This document shows positions 37,126 to 45,629 of a stretch of 64,000 nucleotides of DNA, one piece after another. Where the stretch lies: positions 124,001 to 188,000 of the forward strand of contig NZ_LBMN02000001.1 in the NCBI RefSeq assembly GCF_001042485.2. Direction: 5' to 3'. The translations under genes and the position numbers were made by a program. The stretch is from Bacillus paralicheniformis. Its GTDB lineage: Bacteria > Bacillota > Bacilli > Bacillales > Bacillaceae. The notes beneath the pieces were generated by a model. It saw only the letters and a program-made list of their open reading frames with translations. It was not told where the DNA came from and did not search any database. The first letter of the stretch is position 1. Every line of letters begins with the position of its first letter.

Positions 37126-40068
37126 TTATCGTTCAAATTGAAACGTATCGATTGCGACTTTCCCTTTGAAGACAAAGTAGATGCGATGGGTGCCTGCCGA
37201 TTTTCGGACGGAAGCTTTTATCGTTTTCCAGTTATGCAATCCGGATGTGTCAGGCACTTTTAACGAGCCGATTTGCTTTCCTTTTTGAGGATGATCGAGG
37301 AAGATGCCGATTTCGCCGCCGCCTCTGCTTGCAACCTTTGCTTTTATCCTTTTTTCGCCTTTGAAGCAGACATCATGGAAGGCGATCCACGCGTTTGCTG
37401 TACTGCTTTTTACCGCATCGCCGCCGTATTTGGATTCTTCGGTGATGAGCACGCCTTTGTAGTCGTCGTAGTTTTCAGCGTTTGTCTGCCGCCGCAAGTT
37501 CCGTTCTCGAATCGTTTCACCTTGGACGAAAATCCGCTTTGTCTTGCGGATGTCCGCCGCCGAGCTCCCGACCGATATTTTGTATGCGCCTCTTTCAACG
37601 GCAAACGTTTCGCTCGTTACATCCCAGAAGGCAAGGTCTGCCTGTTTCAGCTTGAATGTCACGGTTTTCGTTTCTTTCGGTGCCAGCTCAACGCGCTGAA
37701 AGTTTTTCAAGTCCAGATTGGGCTGTTTAACCCGCGTGTTAAACAGGGGAGAAGTATAGAGCTGAACGACCTCATCTCCTTTTCTTCCGCCTGTGTTGGT
37801 GACGTTGACGCGGATCGTGACGGAGCCGTCTTTTTTGATGCTGTCAGAGGAAACGCTTAAACCGCTGTAGTGGAACGCTGTATAGGATAACCCGTGGCCG
37901 AACGGATACAGCGGCTTGCCTTCGAAATATTTATAGGTTCTTTTTCCTTTGATGATATCGTAATTCATCATATCCGGCAGTTCTTTGACTGACGTGTGCC
38001 AAGTTTGCGTCAGCCGTCCGCCCGGATTTTCATCTCCAAAGAGAATGTCCGCCAATGCGCTTCCCGCCTCCTGGCCTCCGTGTGCGGAGTATATGATCGC
38101 AGGAATGTGCACTTTAGCCCAGTTGAGAGCGAACGGATAGCTGCTCGTTACGACAAGCACCGTATTGGGATTGGCTTTAGAAACAGCTTTCAGCAGATTT
38201 TCCTGGACCGGAGGTAGTGTAATGTCTTTCCGGTCTTCGGTTTCCCGGCCGTTGATGTAAGGATTGTTGCCGACAAACACGACGGCTTTGTCCGCGGTTT
38301 TTACCAGTCGAACCGCTTCCTCCGTACTGCTCTTGATGATCGCCTTTGAAAACTTTTCCGCTGCTGTCGCCGGCTTTTCGGCAGCGGCTGTTAATGTCCC
38401 GTCTTTTCCGGCGGTGAGATATTTGCCGTTTGCCGTATTTTTGATGGCGAATGTCCCGTCAGGCTGCTGTTCAAACTGGAAAGTTTCTTTGACGGTCCAG
38501 CCGTTCGGCTGTTTCTGATCAGCGATCAGTTTGCCGTCATCCTGAAGCGAGACATAGAGACCGTTCGCTTGGGCGCGGAGGGTGAAAATGCTTTCTCCCC
38601 AATCCGCCGCATCGAATGCCGCGCTTTTCTCAAGCTTGTCAGCCGATGCTGTGAGCGGTTGTTTGCCGTCCCGGCCTGCGGTTACAAACTTTCCTGTCAG
38701 GGCGGATTTGAACCCGCTTTGTTCCAGCCCTTCGGCAAAGGAGACGCGGTCTTTGCCGATTTTGTCCGCGATTCCGTCAAGCGGGGTTTTCCGATACGGC
38801 ATCGTTCCGCTGTACCAATCTTCGTAAAGCGCATTTCCGAACGGTCCGATAACTGCGATGTTTTCATTTTTCCGGGTATTGAAGGGCAGCAGATTCCGGT
38901 CGTTTTTCAGTAAAACAATGGCTTTTTCAGCCGCTTTTTTCGCAAGCTGCCGGTGCTTTGGACTGTTGATGACGCCATCTGTCAGGCGGCTGTACGGATT
39001 GAGTTCGTCCGGATCGAATTCGCCTGTTCGAAAACGGATGCTGAATGTGTTGGCCAAGGCTTGATCGAGGTCTTTCTCAGACATAAGGCCATTCTTTAAG
39101 GCGCCGGTTAAGGCGGTTTTCGTCAGCCCGGGATTTTCTCCCTGATCTGTAAAGTTGTCAATGCCGGCTTTTACGGCGTGGGCATGCGCTTTTTCGTGGC
39201 TGTCATAATACTTGTGGTCAGTGACGATTCCTGAAGGATCAAAGGCGTCGCTGACGATGAAGAAATCGTCTCCGGCCCATTTTCCTTTGACTGTGCTGTT
39301 GAGCAGCGGGCTCAAAATGGCCGGTTTATCGTTGACAGAATTGTAGGCTGGCATCAGGCCGTATGCGGCTTTTGCGGAAATTGCCGTTTTGAAGGGCTTC
39401 AAATAATACTCGTTCATGTTCCTGGGATCAATGCTTGAGGAGCTGAATCCCCGGTCTGTTTCGTTGTTATAGGCAAGAAAATGTTTTAAGGTAGGAACTG
39501 TTTTCAAATAGAAGGGATGCTCGCCCCTTAAACCGGAGGCATAGGCGGTTGCTATTTCCCCTGTTAAAAAAGGGTCTTCGGAATAGCCTTCTTCATTTCT
39601 ACCCCACCTTGGATCCCGCAGCAGATCAACGACCGGCGCCCAGACATTGACTCCGTTTGCCGCGGGATCAAGGTGATGGAAGCCGCGGACTTCATCACCG
39701 ACCGCTGAGCCGATTTGTTTGATTAAAGAGCGGTCCCATGTGTGTGCGAGCCCGACAGCCTGCGGGAAAACGGTCGCTTCCCCGAGCCAGGCAACGCCGT
39801 GAAGCGCTTCTGTGCCTGTTTTAAAAGCGGGAATGCCCAGCCGGGGAATGGCAGGCTGATATTGATGCATCAGCGACACTTTTTCCTCAAGGGTCAGTCG
39901 AGAAAGCAAGTCGCTGACCCTTTTTTGAACAGGGAGACTTGGATCTTGAAAGGGATATTCATATTCATCAGCCTGGGTTTTAGCGGCCGCGGGCGGCGGA
40001 TTGACAGCGGCGGCGGAAAGGATCGTGCACATTGCCGCCAACATGATGGTGCGGACCGTTTTCAGCAT
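37126..40068 (-). CDS. Secreted GH3 beta-glycosidase with inserted fascin-like and C-terminal CBM6-like domains
   Basis: 980 residues from ATG 40068 (AAAAGGAG upstream; the frame is open further without a site). Signal peptide about 1-29 (AAAKTQ). GH3 domain with the probable nucleophile Asp274 in FFIVSDAFDPSG, and the second alpha/beta domain. About residues 455-575 hold an inserted beta-trefoil-like unit (GLYVSLQDDGKLIADQ, GTFAIKNTANGKYLTAGKDG) resembling fascin-like carbohydrate modules. A fibronectin-like III domain follows, and residues from about 885 resemble CBM6. It probably removes terminal xylose or glucose from oligosaccharides outside the cell. Last gene of the xyloside operon. 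Confidence 0.82.
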   Translation of the reverse strand: MLKTVRTIMLAAMCTILSAAAVNPPPAAAKTQADEYEYPFQDPSLPVQKRVSDLLSRLTLEEKVSLMHQYQPAIPRLGIPAFKTGTEALHGVAWLGEATVFPQAVGLAHTWDRSLIKQIGSAVGDEVRGFHHLDPAANGVNVWAPVVDLLRDPRWGRNEEGYSEDPFLTGEIATAYASGLRGEHPFYLKTVPTLKHFLAYNNETDRGFSSSSIDPRNMNEYYLKPFKTAISAKAAYGLMPAYNSVNDKPAILSPLLNSTVKGKWAGDDFFIVSDAFDPSGIVTDHKYYDSHEKAHAHAVKAGIDNFTDQGENPGLTKTALTGALKNGLMSEKDLDQALANTFSIRFRTGEFDPDELNPYSRLTDGVINSPKHRQLAKKAAEKAIVLLKNDRNLLPFNTRKNENIAVIGPFGNALYEDWYSGTMPYRKTPLDGIADKIGKDRVSFAEGLEQSGFKSALTGKFVTAGRDGKQPLTASADKLEKSAAFDAADWGESIFTLRAQANGLYVSLQDDGKLIADQKQPNGWTVKETFQFEQQPDGTFAIKNTANGKYLTAGKDGTLTAAAEKPATAAEKFSKAIIKSSTEEAVRLVKTADKAVVFVGNNPYINGRETEDRKDITLPPVQENLLKAVSKANPNTVLVVTSSYPFALNWAKVHIPAIIYSAHGGQEAGSALADILFGDENPGGRLTQTWHTSVKELPDMMNYDIIKGKRTYKYFEGKPLYPFGHGLSYTAFHYSGLSVSSDSIKKDGSVTIRVNVTNTGGRKGDEVVQLYTSPLFNTRVKQPNLDLKNFQRVELAPKETKTVTFKLKQADLAFWDVTSETFAVERGAYKISVGSSAADIRKTKRIFVQGETIRERNLRRQTNAENYDDYKGVLITEESKYGGDAVKSSTANAWIAFHDVCFKGEKRIKAKVASRGGGEIGIFLDHPQKGKQIGSLKVPDTSGLHNWKTIKASVRKSAGTHRIYFVFKGKVAIDTFQFER

Positions 40069-40082
40069 CCTGATCACTCCTT

Positions 40083-42392
40083 TTAGAAAAAAATGAAGAC
40101 ATCCCGGTCCTTTTCTTTTGGCTGAATTGCTGTTCCCTCCTGAAGCGCTTCCGCTGCGCCGTTTATGACAGAAGTGACAGACAGATCGCGGATGAGCAGC
40201 TTCCATTTCTTTTGGACGCCTGTTGTTTTCACGGTAATCGTATTTTCATGCCGTGAAGCTCTGACTGTCATTGCTTCGCACTTTTCATTGTAAATCGTCT
40301 GTTCGGCTGTGCAGCCGTCTTTTAATTGGTAAAGGCAGAACGTCACACCGTCGAGATAATCATAATCAGGTCGCCCGGATTCCTGCCCGAGCGGCAGCAG
40401 CGTATTTTCCCTGACGAACAGGGGAAGCCCCATATACCCGTACTGTTCTTCTTTCCATTCTCCGCCTTCCGTCTCTTTTCCCGTCAAAAGGTGTGTCCAG
40501 GTGCCTTTTGGCAAATAATAACGGACAACGCCGTCTTCCTGAAAAACGGGAGCGACGAGGAGTCTTCCGCCGAGCATGTACTGTCTGTCAAGCCAGTGGC
40601 AAGTGTTGTCCCCGGGAAATTCGAGGAGCATCGCCCGCATCATCGGAATGCCTTCAGCGTGCGCTTCATGCGCGGCGGCGTACAAATAAGGCATCAGCCT
40701 GTGCTTCAGTTTGACAAAATACCGCATCACATCGGCCGCTTCTTCGTCAAACAGCCACGGAACGCGATATGATTCGCTCCCGTGCAGGCGGCTGTGCGTC
40801 GACAAGAGGCCGAATGCGGTCCAGCGCTTATACAAATCGGCTGTTGCCGTGCTTTCAAATCCGCCGATATCGTGGCTCCAGAAGCCGAAGCCTGAAAGGG
40901 AAAGCGACAGGCCGCCGCGAAGGCTTTCAGCCATTGAATCATAGCTGGCAAAACAATCCCCGCCCCAGTGTACGGGAAATTGCTGGCCTCCGGCCGTCGC
41001 CGACCTTGCAAACACGACCGCTTCCCGTTCGCCGCGCTTTTGCTTCAACAGGTCAAATACGGTTTTGTTGTATAAAAAAGAATAATAATTGTGCATTCTG
41101 TCGGGGTCTGATCCGTCAAAGTAAACCGCGTCTCTCGGAATCCGTTCTCCGAAATCGGTCTTGAAACAGTCGACGCCCATGTCGAGCAGGCTTTCAAGTT
41201 TTGAACAATACCAGTCACGCGCTTTTCGATTGGTGAAGTCGACGATTGCCATGCCGGCCTGCCACCGGTCCCACTGCCACACATCCCCCCGGCTGTTTTT
41301 TAAAAAGTAGCCGTGTTCTTTTCCTTCCTGAAAAAGCTTCGATTTTTGGGCGATGTAAGGGTTGATCCAGACGCATATTTTCAACCCCTTATCTTTCAGG
41401 CGGCTGAGCATAGCTTCAGGCTGCTTAAAATATCGTTCATCCCATTCGAAATTGCACCATTCAAATTCTTTCATCCAGAAGCAGTCAAAATGAAACACGC
41501 TGAGCGGGATGCCGCGTTCGGTCATCCCGTCGATGAAACGTGTCACGGTTTCCTCAGAATAGTCGGTTGTAAACGATGTGGACAGCCAGAGGCCGAAAGA
41601 CCAGGCCGGGGGAAGCGCCGGTTTTCCCGTTAACGACGCATAGCGTTTCAAAACATCCTTCGGTTCAGCACCGCTGATGATAAAATAGTCAAGCGTTTCC
41701 CCTTCGACCGAAAACTGCGCTTTGGATACGACTTCAGAACCGATTTCATACGAAACGAGCTCGGGATGATTGACAAAAACACCGTACCCTTTGTTTGACA
41801 AATAGAACGGCACATTTTTATACGCCTGCTCCGTGCTTGTGCCGCCGTCCTGATTCCAGATGTCTACGGTTTGGCCGTTTTTCACGAATGCCGTAAAACG
41901 CTCGCCGAGACCGTAGATCAATTCGCCGACGCCGATGTTGAGCTGTTCCCTCATAAAGGTGCGCCCGTCATTGCTCGTGATATAGGCGAGGCTATTCGAT
42001 TCGCTTGCGGTCAGGCTCTGTCCATCACGTGAAAATTGGTAGCGCCAACCGCTTTTGCTCACCTCAACGCACAGGCTGCCGCTTTGGAAGGTCAGCGCAT
42101 CATCTTGTTCGGAGATAACCGGCTCAACGTCTGTCATATCCAGCTGAAACTCGGGCTTGCGAGGCGTTTCCCCTTGAAAATGGGACACTTGCACACGGAT
42201 CACGTCTTCAAGAGGACTCGAAAATCTGACGGTGAGCATGCGGGTGTCCAGCGTGTCCCCGCGCTTTTGAACCGCTTTGACAGGCCCGTATACAGTCAAT
42301 GATTGCTGATCAATCATTCGGGCGTAGGCTTCTTTTGGCGTGTTGATGTGATATCCTTCGCGCGTCAGCCAGTAGCCGTCTGAAAATTTCAT
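40083..42392 (-). CDS. yicI: GH31 alpha-xylosidase (YicI-like)
   Basis: 769 residues from ATG 42392; a GTG at 42404 lies on the ribosome site AAAGGGTG. Catalytic nucleophile Asp413 in CFKTDFGERIP and acid/base Asp479 in HWGGDCFASYDSM match E. coli YicI (416 and 482). FDCFWMKEFEWCNFEWD is the alpha-xylosidase substrate loop. No signal peptide, so it works in the cytoplasm on imported alpha-xylosides such as isoprimeverose. Follows the two permease genes and precedes the secreted GH3 gene. Confidence 0.9.
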   Translation of the reverse strand: MKFSDGYWLTREGYHINTPKEAYARMIDQQSLTVYGPVKAVQKRGDTLDTRMLTVRFSSPLEDVIRVQVSHFQGETPRKPEFQLDMTDVEPVISEQDDALTFQSGSLCVEVSKSGWRYQFSRDGQSLTASESNSLAYITSNDGRTFMREQLNIGVGELIYGLGERFTAFVKNGQTVDIWNQDGGTSTEQAYKNVPFYLSNKGYGVFVNHPELVSYEIGSEVVSKAQFSVEGETLDYFIISGAEPKDVLKRYASLTGKPALPPAWSFGLWLSTSFTTDYSEETVTRFIDGMTERGIPLSVFHFDCFWMKEFEWCNFEWDERYFKQPEAMLSRLKDKGLKICVWINPYIAQKSKLFQEGKEHGYFLKNSRGDVWQWDRWQAGMAIVDFTNRKARDWYCSKLESLLDMGVDCFKTDFGERIPRDAVYFDGSDPDRMHNYYSFLYNKTVFDLLKQKRGEREAVVFARSATAGGQQFPVHWGGDCFASYDSMAESLRGGLSLSLSGFGFWSHDIGGFESTATADLYKRWTAFGLLSTHSRLHGSESYRVPWLFDEEAADVMRYFVKLKHRLMPYLYAAAHEAHAEGIPMMRAMLLEFPGDNTCHWLDRQYMLGGRLLVAPVFQEDGVVRYYLPKGTWTHLLTGKETEGGEWKEEQYGYMGLPLFVRENTLLPLGQESGRPDYDYLDGVTFCLYQLKDGCTAEQTIYNEKCEAMTVRASRHENTITVKTTGVQKKWKLLIRDLSVTSVINGAAEALQEGTAIQPKEKDRDVFIFF

Positions 42393-42415
42393 GATCGAAA
42401 ACACCCTTTCTATTT

Positions 42416-43237
42416 TTACTTGATGGATCCGCTGATCAGACCTTTAACAAGCTGCTTTTGAAGCAGTATAAAAATGATGATGACAGGCAAAACCGATAAA
42501 ACGGCAAATGCCATCAGATCATTCCACTGGATTCCGTATTGGCTGATCACATTGTAAATGCCGGCCGTCAGCGGCCACAGCTCCTGATTTCGGTTGAATG
42601 TCATGCTGTAAATCAAATCTCCCCATGTGAAAAAGAAGGAAACCGCTCCGCTGACGGCAATCCCGGGTACGCTGATAGGCAAAATAATGCGGATGAATGC
42701 GGTAAAACGGCTGCAGCCGTCGATTTTGGCCGCATCCTCAAGGTCCTTGGGAATCCCGAGAAAAAAAGTTCTGAGCATTAATACCGAAAAAGGAACGCCG
42801 AGCGTTGCTCCCGTCAAAATCGGTCCGATATACGTGTTTAATATGTTCAGCTGATTAAAGGCGATAAACAGCGGAGTCAAAACAACGGTGGCAGGCAGCA
42901 TTTGCGTGATGAGAAACAGTAAAATGAACATTTTTTTGCCCTTGATCCGAAAGCGCGCCAAGCCGTAGGCGGAAGGAACGGCCAATATGAGAACGATGGC
43001 GGCAGCCGCCCCGGAAATCAGCAGGCTGTTCAAAAAGTATCCGGCGATGCCTGAAGTGAACACAGCTTCGAAGCCGGCCGTCCGGAATGTCTCGGGCCAC
43101 AATAAAGGCGGTGTTTTAAACAATTCTGCCTCGCTTTTGAAAGCTGTGGCGATCATCCAGTAAACGGGGAATAAAAAGCCGGCCGTAACGAGGACGCCAA
43201 TAATGTTAAAGAGCCATTCCTTTTGCTTCGTTTTCAT
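42416..43237 (-). CDS. ABC sugar transporter permease (MalG type)
   Basis: 273-residue binding-protein-dependent permease with six helices and the EAA loop DLEDAAKIDGCSRFTAFIRIILPIS. Its start overlaps the end of the MalF-type gene by four bases. No ATPase gene is present in the operon; the shared ATPase MsmX, encoded elsewhere, is the likely energiser, as for other Bacillus oligosaccharide importers. Confidence 0.85.
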   Translation of the reverse strand: MKTKQKEWLFNIIGVLVTAGFLFPVYWMIATAFKSEAELFKTPPLLWPETFRTAGFEAVFTSGIAGYFLNSLLISGAAAAIVLILAVPSAYGLARFRIKGKKMFILLFLITQMLPATVVLTPLFIAFNQLNILNTYIGPILTGATLGVPFSVLMLRTFFLGIPKDLEDAAKIDGCSRFTAFIRIILPISVPGIAVSGAVSFFFTWGDLIYSMTFNRNQELWPLTAGIYNVISQYGIQWNDLMAFAVLSVLPVIIIFILLQKQLVKGLISGSIK

Positions 43238-44127
43238 GACATCACCTCATCTTTTTTGATCAGCCGCAAATAGACAAGACTGACCAAAAGAAGAATGAAA
43301 AACAGGACATTGGCGCTTGCTGCGCCCATGCTGAATTGAAATTCGTCAAAGGAGTAGCGGTAGCTGACGGTTGACAGGACTTCAGTGGCGTGCACGGGGC
43401 CGCCTCCAGTCATCACAAACACAAGGTCGAACACTTTGAACGTATAAATGAAGCCGAGCATCATGACGACGGTGATCACCGGCCGCAATAAGGGTAGGGT
43501 CAGATGAATGAATTTCTGAAAAGCATTGGCGCCGTCAAGGCTTGCGCTTTCATAGACGTCTTCCGGAAGGGAGCTGAGACCGGCGGATATGAGCAGCATA
43601 TTAAAGGGAATGCCGACCCAGATGTTGGCGATAATAACGGACCAGATGGCAATCTTCGGATCTGACAGCCAGGGGATTGGATTGTCGATCATTCCCCATG
43701 ATAGGAGCAGCTGATTGAACACGCCTTCATTTGAAGCCATCATAAACTTGAATAAAAGCGCCGTAACCGTCAGCGGAATGAGCCAGCTCACCATCATCAA
43801 TCCCCTGAGAAACGGGGCAAGCCGAAATTTCATGCTGAAAAACAAAGCGAGCAAAAAGCCGATTGCAAACTGAAAAACGACGCTTCCAGCCGTGTAGAGC
43901 AGCGTGTTTTTTAAAGATGCCCAAAATACTTTATCCTGCGCAAGCCGCTGATAATTGTCGATTCCTATAAAGCTGATATCCTTTGATGCTATATTTGCAA
44001 GCGACACGTTTTGAAAGCTGAGAATTATGTTGTAGATGAGAGGATAACCGATAAGGGTAAGCATAAAAAGAACGGCCGGGAACAAATAGAAGCATCCTTC
44101 CCATTTACGAATGATGGCTTTGATCAT
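43234..44127 (-). CDS. ABC sugar transporter permease (MalF type)
   Basis: 297-residue permease with about six membrane helices and the EAA loop PEDVYESASLDGANAFQKFIHLTLPLL. It pairs with the MalG-type partner encoded just downstream. ATG 44127 follows AAGGAG at a short distance from the binding-protein gene. Substrate is expected to be a xylose-containing oligosaccharide from the operon's enzymes. Confidence 0.85.
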   Translation of the reverse strand: MIKAIIRKWEGCFYLFPAVLFMLTLIGYPLIYNIILSFQNVSLANIASKDISFIGIDNYQRLAQDKVFWASLKNTLLYTAGSVVFQFAIGFLLALFFSMKFRLAPFLRGLMMVSWLIPLTVTALLFKFMMASNEGVFNQLLLSWGMIDNPIPWLSDPKIAIWSVIIANIWVGIPFNMLLISAGLSSLPEDVYESASLDGANAFQKFIHLTLPLLRPVITVVMMLGFIYTFKVFDLVFVMTGGGPVHATEVLSTVSYRYSFDEFQFSMGAASANVLFFILLLVSLVYLRLIKKDEVMS

Positions 44128-44153
44128 GTCAAAACTCCTTCGTGCGCTTAAAG

Positions 44154-45374
44154 CTAGTTTAAGGCGTTGATTTTTTGTGCGGCCTCATCCAGCGCTTCTT
44201 TCGGCGTTTTGCTTTCGCTCAATGCTTCCTGCAGGGCCGTCTGTAAAGCTTCCGAAATTTTCGGCCAGTTTTTCGAAGGGCCGCGGGCTGATGCAATCTC
44301 CATGATTGGAATGAAGGCTTTTAAATTGTCATCTGTTTTCCAATGACTTGATGATTCGAGCAAATCCTTACGCGGCGGGAATACACCTGTTTCCGCTGTC
44401 AGCGTTTCGAGCCGCTCCGGATCGATCAGCCAAGTGATGAAATCCCAGGCGCCGTCGGTGTTTTTTCCTTTAACGACTGCCATATTTTCCCCGCCAAGGG
44501 CGGAAGCGAATGTTTGATCCTTCGGGATGAAGGTAATCCCGTAATGTAAGTGACCGGCTTCTCTCAGCCGTTCAATATTCCAGGAGCCGTTGATCATCAT
44601 AGCGAGCTGACCTGCTGCAAACTGTCTGGCCAGATCATCCTGGGTGGCGTTTAACACTTCCTTGCTCATTGCGCCTTCTTTGACCAGATCCGTTAAAAAC
44701 TGCAGGGAAGAGGCTGCTTCTTTTGAATGCAGCTGTTTTAAATCTGCTCCGGAAGACAAAAGGAACGGATAAAATTGAAAAGCGCTTTCCTCTGATTTGA
44801 CGGCTGACAGGGCAAATCCTTTCGTTTGGCCTTTGCTCGTTTTTTTCGCTGCTTTTTTCAGCTCGCTCCACGTTTCAGGCGGCTTGGAAATCCCTGCATC
44901 CTTCAAGAGGTCTTTGTTGTAAAACAAAGCAAGCGCATTGCTTGCGAAAGGGATGCCGTAGTACTTCTCTTCATATACGGCTGATGAGAGCGGCCCCTCA
45001 TAATACCGGTCAGCCTGCCCCCATTGCTCGACTTTCTCTGTTAAATCTTCGAGCACGCCCATGGCGGCGAATGAGGCATTGTCGACATTGTCAAGGAAAA
45101 CGGCGTCAGGCATGGCATTGCCGGCTGCTCCGACAGACAGCTGCTTTTTCACTTCATTAAAAGGAATGTACTCTGTTACGACTTTGTACCGATCCTGAGA
45201 CCGATTGTACTGGTCGACAAGTTCATGATAAAGTTCCTGCTGTCTGCCGGTGAAATAATCCCAGACTTTGATTTCTTCCGCATGCTTTGCGCCGGCGTTG
45301 GTGCCACTTTTGCAGCCTGCGGAAAAAACGAGAAGAAGGGCGAGGCAGATGATCATCAGACACGATTTTTTCAA
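44154..45374 (-). CDS. ABC sugar transporter substrate-binding lipoprotein
   Basis: 406-residue family-1 solute-binding protein with lipobox LLLVFSAGCKSG near residue 21, and typical blocks ALFYNKDLLKDAGISKPPETWSEL, FAAGQLAMMINGSWNIERL and GENMAVVKG. The start is TTG 45374, eight bases after AAGGAG. It is the first gene of the operon (binding protein, two permeases, GH31, GH3). Upstream is an XylR-like palindrome. Confidence 0.85.
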   Translation of the reverse strand: MKKSCLMIICLALLLVFSAGCKSGTNAGAKHAEEIKVWDYFTGRQQELYHELVDQYNRSQDRYKVVTEYIPFNEVKKQLSVGAAGNAMPDAVFLDNVDNASFAAMGVLEDLTEKVEQWGQADRYYEGPLSSAVYEEKYYGIPFASNALALFYNKDLLKDAGISKPPETWSELKKAAKKTSKGQTKGFALSAVKSEESAFQFYPFLLSSGADLKQLHSKEAASSLQFLTDLVKEGAMSKEVLNATQDDLARQFAAGQLAMMINGSWNIERLREAGHLHYGITFIPKDQTFASALGGENMAVVKGKNTDGAWDFITWLIDPERLETLTAETGVFPPRKDLLESSSHWKTDDNLKAFIPIMEIASARGPSKNWPKISEALQTALQEALSESKTPKEALDEAAQKINALN

Positions 45375-45404
45375 AAACGCTCACTCCTTATGAAAAAAAG
45401 CTTG

Positions 45405-45425
45405 TTAGTTTAATAGCTAAACTAA
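45405..45425 (-). promoter_or_regulatory. XylR-like palindrome before the xyloside operon
   Basis: TTAGTTTA (45405-45412) and TAAACTAA (45418-45425) make a perfect eight-base inverted repeat with a five-base spacer. TTAGTTT half-sites are those of Bacillus XylR operators, though the usual spacer is longer. Control by XylR or a related ROK repressor is inferred. Confidence 0.55.
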
Positions 45426-45567
45426 GTATATTTGGGCATCGCTTCTAATATGCCAGCAGAGTTTCGCAGGCGCGAAAGCAGGGTAAAACGCGGAAACAGT
45501 CCGGTGCGTATGATAACAAAGATCGATTGACACATTTTTCGAATGAAGCATATAATAAGGATAAATA

Positions 45568-45591
45568 ATATATGCGTATATGCTCATATAT
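45568..45591 (+). promoter_or_regulatory. CzrA/CadC-like operator before cadA
   Basis: ATATATG (45568-45574) and CATATAT (45585-45591) form an inverted repeat with a ten-base spacer, resembling ArsR/SmtB-family sites such as that of CzrA, which regulates cadA in B. subtilis. Confidence 0.6.
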
Positions 45592-45629
45592 AAAATAAAG
45601 CCCGGCGCTGAAAAAGAAAGGTGAGAGAG

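Noticed and set aside
37273-37860. 195-residue plus-strand frame opposite the GH3 gene
   Set aside because: Antisense shadow; the GH3 frame has full domain support.
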